From: Candidatus Bathyarchaeota archaeon
GTDB lineage: Archaea > Thermoproteota > Bathyarchaeia > Bathyarchaeales > Bathyarchaeaceae
Direction: 5' to 3'
Assembly (NCBI GenBank): GCA_020348945.1
Contig: CP070759.1
Coordinates: 1,172,074 to 1,226,553 of the forward strand
DNA: 54,480 bases
Numbering within the stretch: position 1 is the first letter of the stretch; each line of letters starts with the position of its first letter. The notes under the pieces were generated by a model. It was not told the origin of the DNA. It saw only the letters and a list, made by a program, of their open reading frames with translations, and ran no database searches. Shown piece after piece: positions 25,536 to 33,371 of this stretch. Made by a program: the position numbers and the translations under genes.

Positions 25536-25949
25536 TTATGTCTCCTTTCCAGCCAAAGTGTATACGTAACCCTTTTTCGTTTTCCACCTTTTAATCCTGC
25601 CTTTCTTAACAAGCCACACGAGCACCCCGGAGAGGGTGGTAGCTGGATAGTGTGCCGTATTTGCCTTCATGGCTTCCACCAGTTCAGGCAGGGTTCTGGG
25701 CTGCTGTTTTCCCCAGTCTGTTTCAAGTAGCTTCAAAACTGTTTCACTGCAGTTCGCGGAAGACGATATGGTTGGATAGAGTGGGAGAGTAGATTGAGGC
25801 AGAGTTACGTTGATGTTGGCTGTATCAAAAGCTTTGGAAACGTTTGCCACCAGACTGGGAAGTTCCTCGATAGTTTTTATGACTTCCTCACGTGTTCCAC
25901 TAATCTCTATCTCATGACTGCCGAATTTAACACGAAGTGAAAATGGCAT
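25536..25949 (-). CDS. Small beta-beta-alpha plus winged-helix protein B
   Basis: This is a 137-residue protein. The N-terminal module (FSLRVKFGSHEIEISGTREE then a helix EVIKTIEELPSLVANV) is the clearest copy of the pattern shared by the four genes in this block. A Ser/Pro-rich linker leads to a winged helix (about residues 65-135: SETVLKLLETDWGKQQPRTL, LSGVLVWLVKKGRIKRWKTK). The ATG at 25949 is preferred over upstream starts because it follows GGAG and opens with the module. It begins 92 bases after gatE ends, so it may be read with gatD-gatE. Confidence 0.7.
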   Translation of the reverse strand: MPFSLRVKFGSHEIEISGTREEVIKTIEELPSLVANVSKAFDTANINVTLPQSTLPLYPTISSSANCSETVLKLLETDWGKQQPRTLPELVEAMKANTAHYPATTLSGVLVWLVKKGRIKRWKTKKGYVYTLAGKET

Positions 25950-26041
25950 CCATTTTTTTCTCCATACTTCGAATATACTGCTGTCCTTTTTAGAATTTAC
26001 GACAAGTGTTAAATTTCTGATTCCAGTTGGTGCCAAGGTCG

Positions 26042-27940
26042 TTAAACGAGGTCTTTCAACTTTCTTTTCAATGTTTCGCTAACTGACTCAACCTTGACTC
26101 GTCCTCGGGTTCTCTTCATAACCATGCCCATGAGGGGCCCAAAAGCACCCTCTTTTCTCTCTTCTATCAAGCTTCTGTTTTCTCTTATCAAATCATCTAT
26201 TATTTTTTCCAGTTCCTCTTGTGAAATCATAGTCAACCCCAGACTTTTAACAGCCTCCTTCGCTGTAGCGTTCTCATTTTTCGACAGCCAAGTAATGCTG
26301 TCTGATATTGCTTCCTTAGCGGTTTCTCCGGCGTCCACAAGATGAAACAGCTCTTTCAACTGCTCATCACTAACCTTCTCCACTTCGATTCCATCGCGTC
26401 TCAAGGCCTTCATGGTCTCCGTTAACGCAACCGCTATGACAGTGGGAGAAACCTTGGTTTCCTGAGCCAGCGCTTCAAATAAATCCGTGTACTGTGAATT
26501 CAGAATTTGCCTCACCAGCTTAAGATTTAAACCGTACTCTTTTGTTAAGCGCTTCATCTTCTGCTCGGGCAACTCCGGAAGACAAGCGCGCAGATTTTCC
26601 ACATGATCTTCACTCAACTGGATTGGAGGAACATCAGTCTCCGGATACATTCGAGCAGCCCCAGGCCTCGGACGCATGTACCGGGTAGTCCCATCTAGGT
26701 TTGCCGCACGCGTTTCTTCAGGAACTCCCATCACCGCCTCTCTAGCTCTCTGCGTCACGACTTCAATGGCGTCGTTTGCGTTTTCCACACTATCCGCCAC
26801 GAATACAACAGCATCTTGGGGTTCCGCTTTCACAAGCTTCTTTAGATCTTCTGTTTCTTTGACGGTTACTCCATAGGCTGGAAGCTCATCCGTGTGAAAG
26901 ATTCCGCCTACCCTTCCCCAGAAACGAGCAATGTCTGCCATTTCCATTCCAAGCCTCATGCCAGGAGCTAGCTCCATCTTGAGTAGCCCAGCAAACATGG
27001 GCAGTTTGACCGCTAACACAAGCTGGTTTTGGCTGACTGCTTTTTGGATGACTCGACACTTTGTTTGCTTGAAAATGGGTGTAACGTCCACGAACTCGTC
27101 TTTGATGATCTTTTCTGTTACTCCGCGTTTTTTCAACTCAGCTTTTATCTTGAGGAGACCGAGCTGGCGCTGAACCTCATACTCGACAGCCTTCGAGACC
27201 AGTTCAAGCTGTTGAACTCCCTTAATTTCGGTTAGAGCTCCGTCTCGAATTGATATGTTCAGGTCTTGGCGAATGGTTCCTAGTCCTCGCCTAACCTTTC
27301 GTGTGGCTCTCATTACTCGCCCGATAGCTAGAGCGGTTTTTTCCGCTTCCTGAGGAGAATAGATGACTGGCGCTGTGGTGACCTCAATGAGGGGAATTCC
27401 GAGGCGGTCGATTCGATATCGAATGACAGAGTCTTTTTTCACCATTTTTCTAGCAGCGTCTTCTTCAAGACTTACGTGTTGTATGGGAACTTTTTTTCCT
27501 TCAATGTCCAGTTCTCCGTCAAGAGCAATGACGCATGTTCGCTGGAAGCCTGTGGTGTTCGATCCGTCTATAACGGTTTTGCGCATCACATGTATTTCAT
27601 CCACGGATTTGGCGTTCATCATGAGTGCAGCTGTGAGGGCGATTTCCACTGCTTCTCGATTAAGGTCGTGAGGGGGCTCCTCATCCATCTCTACGAGGCA
27701 CGAGGTTTCTCTGTTCGCTTCGTACAGTATTTTCACGCCTTTCTGAAACTCGAAGAAGGCTGCTGGATCAATTTGCCCCAACTCGCTCTGAGTAGGTCTT
27801 AGCCTCCTTAGAAACGTGATTTCTGATTCTTCTTTGAAGAGTTTAGGCTTGCAGGAGCAGAAGAGTTTTGTCTCTGTGTCGAGTTGCTGATGCACTTCAA
27901 GCCCGATTTTTAGTCCAACTTTTGGATAATTGATGTTCAT
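26042..27940 (-). CDS. gatE: Glutamyl-tRNA(Gln) amidotransferase subunit E
   Basis: This 632-residue protein starts YPKVGLKIGLEVHQQLDTE, the signature of the GatB/GatE core that binds Glu-tRNA(Gln) and activates its glutamate with ATP. An AspRS-like insertion follows (ARFWGRVGGIFHTDELPAYG), then the C-terminal helical tRNA-binding domain (about residues 500-630). The insertion is specific to archaeal GatE. With GatD it makes Gln-tRNA(Gln) where no glutaminyl-tRNA synthetase exists. It starts 7 bases after gatD ends, with GAGGAG as ribosome-binding site, so the two are co-translated. Length and order match the family. Confidence 0.95.
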   Translation of the reverse strand: MNINYPKVGLKIGLEVHQQLDTETKLFCSCKPKLFKEESEITFLRRLRPTQSELGQIDPAAFFEFQKGVKILYEANRETSCLVEMDEEPPHDLNREAVEIALTAALMMNAKSVDEIHVMRKTVIDGSNTTGFQRTCVIALDGELDIEGKKVPIQHVSLEEDAARKMVKKDSVIRYRIDRLGIPLIEVTTAPVIYSPQEAEKTALAIGRVMRATRKVRRGLGTIRQDLNISIRDGALTEIKGVQQLELVSKAVEYEVQRQLGLLKIKAELKKRGVTEKIIKDEFVDVTPIFKQTKCRVIQKAVSQNQLVLAVKLPMFAGLLKMELAPGMRLGMEMADIARFWGRVGGIFHTDELPAYGVTVKETEDLKKLVKAEPQDAVVFVADSVENANDAIEVVTQRAREAVMGVPEETRAANLDGTTRYMRPRPGAARMYPETDVPPIQLSEDHVENLRACLPELPEQKMKRLTKEYGLNLKLVRQILNSQYTDLFEALAQETKVSPTVIAVALTETMKALRRDGIEVEKVSDEQLKELFHLVDAGETAKEAISDSITWLSKNENATAKEAVKSLGLTMISQEELEKIIDDLIRENRSLIEERKEGAFGPLMGMVMKRTRGRVKVESVSETLKRKLKDLV

Positions 27941-27947
27941 TTGTTGT

Positions 27948-29276
27948 TTACTCCTCTTCTTCAGGAGTGGTTCTGGGCGAGATTTCGTGAGCTATGTTTG
28001 CGGTGAGAAGCTTTTTAACTTCTTCAACATCCTTGGTTTGTCCTAGGACCCACATGAGTTTCACTAGGGCGGTTTCGGGCAGCATGTCTTCAAGCGGGAT
28101 CACTCCCATTGCTAAAAGGTCTCGACCTGTGTCGTAAACGTTCATGCCTAAACGTCCCCAAATACACTGCGAGGTCATGGCGACAACCACATCGTTTTTA
28201 ACAGCCTTCCTAATCGCTGGGAAACAGTAGTTGCTCACGTGGCCAAGTCCTGTTCCCTCGAGGACAATGCCCCTGTAACCTTCTTCAATGTGCCACTCGA
28301 GGATTTTAGGATTTAAACCTAGATGAAACTTGACTAGCGCCACTTTTTCATCAAAGTCTGGTTTCAGAACCAGTTTTCGTGAGGAGTCACGCTGACAATA
28401 ATCATCCACCAACATGGTGATCTTCTCGTTTTCTATCCTAGCGAGCGGTGAGGTGTTCACGGATTGAAAAGTGTCCCGTCGACTCGTGTGACATTTTCTA
28501 ACCTTAGTTCCCCGATGGAACACGATGGAAGCGTCCGAAATCGTTTCGTGCATAGCTAAGACCACCTCGGCAAAGGGAGCCCACGCAGCCGCCCTTACAG
28601 CACCTATCAGGTTGGTTGCAGCATCTGAACTAGGGCGGTCAGCGGATCGTTGGGAACCCACCATTATCACAGGCACTGGCAGATTTTGAAGTGTGAAGCT
28701 TAAGGCGGCTGAGGTGTATGCCATGGTGTCGGTTCCATGGGGTACCACGACTCCTGCTGCGCCTTTTTGGATGTGTTTGGCGACGGTTTTGGCTGTTTCT
28801 GACCAGTGCTTCGCTGTGATGTTTTCGCTGTAAAGGCTGAAAAGAATCTGTGCGTCTATTGTGGCGACTTCTGAGAGTTCCGGAACAACGCTGTAGAGGT
28901 CGCTTGCGGAGAGGGCGGAGCGTACTCCTCCTGTTCGGTAGTCCACTCGGCTGGCGATGGTGCCTCCGGTGCTGATGATTGCCACTTTAGGTAATTCTGG
29001 TTTTTGTTTTGGAAGCGGTGGCGGTGTGAAAGTGGGTTTGGCTCCTACTCCGATTTTTTCGATTTGTGTGTTGAGGGTGATGTTGATTCCTATGTTGTAG
29101 CCGCTTTTCATCTTAATTACAACGTGCTTTTCATCGCCATATTCGGATCTGGGAATGAGGATGCCCTCGTAGGTTTTCGCGTCTTTCGTGATGCGGATAA
29201 GGTCGCCGATTTCAGCTCCAGCTTTCCTCAGAACTTGTAATGCTTTTCCTTTATATCCTGGAAAACCTTCGCTCAA
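27948..29276 (-). CDS. gatD: Glutamyl-tRNA(Gln) amidotransferase subunit D
   Basis: This is a 442-residue protein. An N-terminal Sm-like domain (GDLIRITKDAKTYEGILIPR, about residues 19-38) precedes an L-asparaginase-like domain with VAIISTGGTIASRVDY (catalytic Thr about 106) and VVPHGTDTMAYTSAAL (about 187-202). GatD releases ammonia from glutamine (or asparagine) and channels it to GatE. The TTG start follows GGAG by nine bases. It is the first gene of a run that continues into gatE and perhaps the small winged-helix genes. TTTTATATAT near 29342-29351 is the likely TATA box, and a perfect 12-bp palindrome lies in the leader. Confidence 0.95.
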   Translation of the reverse strand: MSEGFPGYKGKALQVLRKAGAEIGDLIRITKDAKTYEGILIPRSEYGDEKHVVIKMKSGYNIGINITLNTQIEKIGVGAKPTFTPPPLPKQKPELPKVAIISTGGTIASRVDYRTGGVRSALSASDLYSVVPELSEVATIDAQILFSLYSENITAKHWSETAKTVAKHIQKGAAGVVVPHGTDTMAYTSAALSFTLQNLPVPVIMVGSQRSADRPSSDAATNLIGAVRAAAWAPFAEVVLAMHETISDASIVFHRGTKVRKCHTSRRDTFQSVNTSPLARIENEKITMLVDDYCQRDSSRKLVLKPDFDEKVALVKFHLGLNPKILEWHIEEGYRGIVLEGTGLGHVSNYCFPAIRKAVKNDVVVAMTSQCIWGRLGMNVYDTGRDLLAMGVIPLEDMLPETALVKLMWVLGQTKDVEEVKKLLTANIAHEISPRTTPEEEE

Positions 29277-29299
29277 ACCTTATTTCTCCAGTTTAATAC

Positions 29300-29311
29300 T
29301 GTAACGTTACA
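29300..29311. promoter_or_regulatory. Perfect palindrome TGTAACGTTACA in the gatD leader
   Basis: It lies between the gatD TATA box (TTTTATATAT, minus strand, about 29342-29351) and the TTG at 29276, near or just past the predicted transcription start. The half-site TAACGTTA recurs at 29332-29339. A regulator of gatDE is possible; chance is possible too because the motif is short. Confidence 0.4.
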
Positions 29312-29404
29312 ACTACCTAAAATCACTTCTTTAACGTTAGATATATAAAAATTGAATACTTTTGATCGATTAGCTTCACTTATACGTTTGAGTTGCCCGA
29401 TGAC

Positions 29405-29587
29405 CTACTTTATTTTCAAATATTGTTTCAACGCGTTGGTTACTGTCTCGGACAACGTTAATTGTTTCTTATGCATTTTCTTTGTAACTTCTTCCCATAA
29501 TTCGTAATCTATGGCAAAAGCTACATCTAGAAATTGTCGATTTTTCTTGTCTTGTTCTGTTTCCAACGTTTCATTCCTTCTATACAA
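29405..29587 (-). CDS. Small helical protein, possible ribbon-helix-helix regulator
   Basis: The 60-residue frame (53 if it starts at the TTG at 29566, nine bases after AGAAGG) contains QFLDVAFAIDYELWEEVTKK and QLTLSETVTNALKQYLKIK. The end resembles the second and third elements of a ribbon-helix-helix antitoxin or metJ/arc-type regulator (TLSETVTNALKQYL), though the N-terminal strand is not classical. No toxin-like partner gene is adjacent. Coding is plausible, function tentative. Confidence 0.45.
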   Translation of the reverse strand: MYRRNETLETEQDKKNRQFLDVAFAIDYELWEEVTKKMHKKQLTLSETVTNALKQYLKIK

Positions 29588-30031
29588 ACCGAACAGTTTT
29601 TCATGATGCGTGCGTGTTCGGTTTCAACTGAAAAAAGGTTGGGCACTAAGATAAGGGTTGTTAATCATCACTTATGATTTGGAAATTTTAGTTATTTTCT
29701 TTCAAACTAATCTATGACTTAAAAAAAGTGGTATCGCCGACTCCTAGTATGACTATTTGCGTGTGCATTCTTTATAATTTCACAGTTTTCACAACTTTCT
29801 GTCGAATATTAATTAATATATCACTAAAAATAAGGCCAAAATAAGCTTGAAACTATGGAAAAGGCTTGTAAAACAATACGCGGGTAAAACACAAAAGAAT
29901 TGCGCGCGCAAAACGGGTCTGATGATGTAGAGAACAATAAGCCTTTTAGGAAGGCAACTTACCCAAGTAGAGAATAAATAATGCGCGCGCTGCAATAGTG
30001 AAGAGGTGTCTCGATTTTATAAATTAGATGT
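29588..30031. other. Gene-poor spacer with alternating purine-pyrimidine tracts
   Basis: No convincing coding frame was found on either strand. It holds two GC-rich alternating tracts: TTGCGCGCGCAA at 29900-29911, a perfect 12-bp palindrome, and ATGCGCGCGC at 29981-29990. TTTTATAAATTA near 30014-30025 is a likely TATA box for the broken gene that follows. Confidence 0.5.
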
Positions 30032-30253
30032 GTGATACTGATGCCATTCACGCCGTTTCATTTAGGTCCAGCTTTGGGTTTAGGGCTTCCCCTTAGAAGG
30101 TACATGCATGTACCGACGTTTATTTTAGCTAACGTAATAGTTGATGTTGAGCCTTTCTTAGTACTTTTTCTCGGGTTACACTATCCTTTGCATGGATATC
30201 TTCATACATTCTTTCTATCTTTCTTTTCTAGAAGTTATTTCCATAACCGTTAA
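30032..30253 (+). pseudogene. Truncated multi-helix membrane protein (N-terminal fragment)
   Basis: The frame begins MPFTPFHLGPALGLGLPLRR (from the ATG at 30041) and runs through HVPTFILANVIVDVEPFLVL to HYPLHGYLHTFF, where the sequence degenerates (LSFFSRSYFHNR) and stops. I recognise the start as that of a family of roughly 160-residue archaeal membrane proteins with two or three His/Asp residues in the helices (PFTPFH, HGYLHT), sometimes called membrane-bound metal-dependent hydrolase-like. Only about the first 40% remains. No continuation of the family was found downstream before the next gene. Probably decayed. Confidence 0.5.
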
Positions 30254-30362
30254 ATCTTAAACAATACAACTGAAAATGAATTTCTATGCTAAAGAAAATA
30301 GAAATGGAAGAGAAATTATACATAATGCTCAAAAACGAGTAACTGCTTGACGGTGTTGTAAA

Positions 30363-30800
30363 ATGAAACGAGGCCTGCTCGTTTTAATGGTTATCTGTGG
30401 TTTCACGTTGGGCGTGGGACTTAGCTTCACCGTTCATTTGACGCGTTACAGCATTGAGAACATTGCGGCTGTGAAAATGGTGGGCGTATCAGTTTGGCAA
30501 GATGTGAACCTTACGACGCCGTTGACCCAATTGGACTGGGGATTTATCGAGCCTGGAGAAAACGTGACAATCACTTGCTACGTTCGAAACGAGGGAAATA
30601 TACCTGAAACACTCGGACTTTTAACGGAAAACTGGACGCCCGCCAACGCTTCGGATTGGATAAATCTTTCATGGAACCTTGAGGGCGTAACCATAGATTT
30701 TGGTGAAGCCTTGACGGGCAACTTCACCTTAACGGTTTCATCAAGCATCACGAGTGTAATAAAATTCAGTTTTGACACGGTGATTGTTGGAAGCGGTTAA
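30363..30800 (+). CDS. Exported beta-sandwich protein, 145 residues
   Basis: A signal or anchor helix (about residues 4-25) is followed by a beta-rich domain with several N-x-S/T sites (VNLTTPL, ENVTITC, NASDWINLSW, GNFTLTVSS). The pattern WGFIEPGENVTITCYVRNEG, then ENWTP, resembles archaeal extracellular domains that form Ig-like sandwiches. The Cys in this domain and one in the signal helix are the only cysteines. Function is unknown; it probably sits on the cell surface. ATG at 30363 follows a weak ribosome-binding site. Confidence 0.6.
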   Translation: MKRGLLVLMVICGFTLGVGLSFTVHLTRYSIENIAAVKMVGVSVWQDVNLTTPLTQLDWGFIEPGENVTITCYVRNEGNIPETLGLLTENWTPANASDWINLSWNLEGVTIDFGEALTGNFTLTVSSSITSVIKFSFDTVIVGSG

Positions 30801-30848
30801 TTTGAATTTGTTCGAGTTCACCGTGTACGCGTGTACACTTGAAGTTTT

Positions 30849-31028
30849 TTACTCTTCAAGAGGTTCTATGACTAGTCTCTTTTTTCCAGTTTTAAATGAT
30901 ACTTTAACTCTTACTGAAGTTTCTGTTTGAAAGGGAAACATAGAATCTGTTGCCAAATCTAAGGGCAGATAAATCAAGTATTTGCCATCAGCCCTTTTGA
31001 ACAATCTTCCCTTACCAGCGTTAACCAT
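30849..31028 (-). CDS. AbrB-like miniprotein, 59 residues
   Basis: The product opens MVNAGKGRLFKRADGKYLIY and continues LPLDLATDSMFPFQ, TSVRVKVSFKTGKKRLVIEP. The alternating strands and the KYLIYLPLDLATDSMFPF turn are like a SpoVT/AbrB swapped-hairpin DNA-binding fold. The ATG is preceded by GAGGTGAT, five bases upstream, a very strong ribosome-binding site. It probably acts as a small transcription regulator or antitoxin-like protein. No toxin gene is adjacent. Being under 60 residues it is easily missed. Confidence 0.6.
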   Translation of the reverse strand: MVNAGKGRLFKRADGKYLIYLPLDLATDSMFPFQTETSVRVKVSFKTGKKRLVIEPLEE

Positions 31029-31223
31029 GCGATCACCTCGCGCTTTTATCCTCTATGGAATACTCTTTATTAAATCTTTAGTTCAATTTTGAAACAAAAC
31101 GACATTAATATTAATCAATTAAATGAAAATAACCCCAAAATTGATTCGTAGAAACGAGAGAAGCTGAAGAAAGTGTAGAAGAGTGAGGCTATGAGAGAGA
31201 ATAGCGTAAGCAAAATCAAACCA

Positions 31224-32816
31224 TCAGTTCTCCAATATCTTGGAAACATACGGGTCATCACAGTCGTAACCAAACTTTTTGTAATATTGCTTTGTCCCCA
31301 GAGCACTTGTAACAACAATCTTTCTTCGATCATATTCTTCCCAAGATATCCGTTCAGCTTCTGAAAGAAGAATGCCTCCGTAACTCTTATGTTGCCACGC
31401 TTTCGCCATACGTTTTCCAACAGGAACCAAAGGACCGTAAACATGTAGTTCACGAACAATCGATGTTGCCTTGGGAAGGATTTCAGGTCTATGCGCCTTT
31501 TCAGTGGGGATACGCAGCCTAAGGTAACCTATGAGAATCTCGTTAATTGAATCTTCAATAGAGATAAAAACGTCTTCTCCTTCTGAAGCTCTCTCTTTCG
31601 TAATTATTGTTTGTATGTTGTTGAGATCAGGCTTTACTTCGTCTTTCAACCATCGATGTCCCACCTCACGGCATCGGATACAGTGACACTTCATCTTCTG
31701 TTCTTTAAGTCTCCGCAAAACCATCTGTCGAAGATTACCCTTGTCTACTCCAGCTTCGATGAGAAAAGCGGGGATGTCTCTCTGAACTCTCATGATCCGA
31801 ACCCATTGAGGAACCATTTTTTTCACTTTCAGAATAAGTTGAGTTGCCTCTTCTGTGGTGTAGGGCTGGTACTTTCCTTGACTCCACCATTTGTAAGCTT
31901 TTGTTCCTTTGAGAACAAGGCAGGGATAAATCTTAATCATGTCTGGCTTGAAGCTGGAATCCGTGAAGATCTTCTGGAATCCTTTCAAGTCACGTTCAAA
32001 GTTTGAGCCAGGCAGTCCAGGCATGAGATGGTAAGCCACTTTCAGTCCAGCATCCTTCAATATACGGGTGGCTTCAATCACGTCTTGAACCGTGTGTCCT
32101 CGACCGACCAGCTCATAAATGTCGTCATAAACGTTTTGGACACCTAATTCCACGCGAGTTACGCCCATGGACAACATGTGGTCAATGTGGTTTTCTTTGG
32201 CCCAGTCGGGACGTGTTTCCACGGTGATGCCGACATTGCGGATTTTGCTTGTTTCTGCAGTTTTTTTTGCTTCTTCTAGTGATTTAGATTTTTTCTTGGT
32301 GATGGCTTCTAGGCAACGTTGAATGAAGTGTTCTTGATAGTTAAGGGGCGTGTTGGGAAAGGTTCCTCCCATTACCACTAGTTCTATTTTGTCCACGGTG
32401 TGTCCGATTGCTTCTAGTTGTTTGATGCGATTTTTAACTTGTCTGTAGGGGTTGAATCCGCTTTGTATTCCTCTCATGGTTGCTGGTTCGTGTCCTGTGT
32501 AGCTTTGAGGAACTCCTTGAGGTGGGCCGCCTGGACAGTAGGCGCATGGAGTTTTTTGGGGGCAAGGCCAGGGTTTAGTCATTACCGCAACTATTGTGAC
32601 TCCGGAGATAGTGCGAACTGCTTTTCTGCGAAGGACAGGGAGAAGTTTAGTTTTTTCGTGGGTTTTGAGATGGGATATTAGTTTGGAGTTGGGTGGAATA
32701 GTTTTAAGGTTGTATTTTTTGGCTATTTTTGTTTTAATTTGGTTTATGTCCTGTTTTGTTGGGTTAGAGATTTTCATTAGGTGTTGGATGATTTCTCTGT
32801 AAGCTGTTTTGTTCAT
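31224..32816 (-). CDS. elp3: Elp3-type tRNA uridine-34 carboxymethyl transferase
   Basis: This is a 530-residue protein. An N-terminal helical tRNA-binding region precedes the radical-SAM core with PCPQKTPCAYCPGGPPQG (Cys about 85, 91 and 94 bind the Fe-S cluster), YTGHEPATMRGIQSGFNPY, and GVTRVELGVQNVYDD; the C-terminal GNAT-type acetyltransferase domain ends in SYGGILLSEAERISWEEYDR and ALGTKQYYKKFGY. The enzyme installs the carboxymethyl group at wobble uridine from acetyl-CoA and SAM. Length and domain order match archaeal Elp3. It has no other Elongator subunits, as in archaea generally. Confidence 0.95.
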   Translation of the reverse strand: MNKTAYREIIQHLMKISNPTKQDINQIKTKIAKKYNLKTIPPNSKLISHLKTHEKTKLLPVLRRKAVRTISGVTIVAVMTKPWPCPQKTPCAYCPGGPPQGVPQSYTGHEPATMRGIQSGFNPYRQVKNRIKQLEAIGHTVDKIELVVMGGTFPNTPLNYQEHFIQRCLEAITKKKSKSLEEAKKTAETSKIRNVGITVETRPDWAKENHIDHMLSMGVTRVELGVQNVYDDIYELVGRGHTVQDVIEATRILKDAGLKVAYHLMPGLPGSNFERDLKGFQKIFTDSSFKPDMIKIYPCLVLKGTKAYKWWSQGKYQPYTTEEATQLILKVKKMVPQWVRIMRVQRDIPAFLIEAGVDKGNLRQMVLRRLKEQKMKCHCIRCREVGHRWLKDEVKPDLNNIQTIITKERASEGEDVFISIEDSINEILIGYLRLRIPTEKAHRPEILPKATSIVRELHVYGPLVPVGKRMAKAWQHKSYGGILLSEAERISWEEYDRRKIVVTSALGTKQYYKKFGYDCDDPYVSKILEN

Positions 32817-33046
32817 GGAATTTCAGTTAGAATAGTGTTGTGGTTTTAGATAAATGCTGTAGGTTCTTTGGTTTGAAGGAGAGTGTTGTTTCTCTTCCTT
32901 TTCCTAGACTCCTTTTCCCCCTTTTTTAGCGCAAGCTGTTTTTCAGTGAAAATTCTGTTAAGGTTAATTCCACAATTACTATTTACTCTAATTAGTTTAA
33001 CAAAGTAGGAAGAATTTTGCGTGCGCAGGAAAGGAAATGCGTGAAG

Positions 33047-33286
33047 TTAAAGAAGTTCTTGCAGTTCTTTCCATTTGTCGAGAAACTTTAGCCCTTTACG
33101 AGTTGTTACATATTTCGTTACGCTGTGGTGAATTTCTAGATGCCCTCGTGATTGTAGTTGAGAAAGATACTTCTGGAGCATTTTATACGATAGATTTGTT
33201 CCATATAACACTCTAGTTTTGGTCTGTGGCTGTTTGCACAAACTTAGTATTTCTGCCACGATTTCGAGGCTGTTTCTCTGTGCCAT
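33047..33286 (-). CDS. Small winged-helix transcription regulator (SSo10a-like)
   Basis: This 79-residue protein begins MAQRNSLEIVAEILSLCKQ, with a helix-turn-helix (TKTRVLYGTNLSYKMLQKYL) and a wing (HHSVTKYVTTRKGLKFLDK). The layout matches Sso10a/ArnR1-type archaeal regulators, which dimerise through the C-terminal helix. Two relatives in this window (38445 and 44996) share the EIxxEIL and LxxTxKGLxFL pattern. The longer frame to 33346 is rejected because the ATG at 33286 starts with the usual RxSxEI box. A TATA-like TTATATTTG lies just upstream on the minus strand. It follows the large kinase gene on the same strand. Confidence 0.75.
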   Translation of the reverse strand: MAQRNSLEIVAEILSLCKQPQTKTRVLYGTNLSYKMLQKYLSQLQSRGHLEIHHSVTKYVTTRKGLKFLDKWKELQELL

Positions 33287-33371
33287 TAAATACCACTCGC
33301 GGGTTTTCGCCTTACTTGGAGGCGTCAAATATAAGGATTGCGCCAAGGAGTGCGCGCATTCAGCTGGAATT

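Noticed and set aside
29813-29995. 60-residue minus-strand frame
   Set aside because: Hydrophobic, no ribosome-binding site, and it covers the GCGCGC palindrome, so it is probably an artefact.
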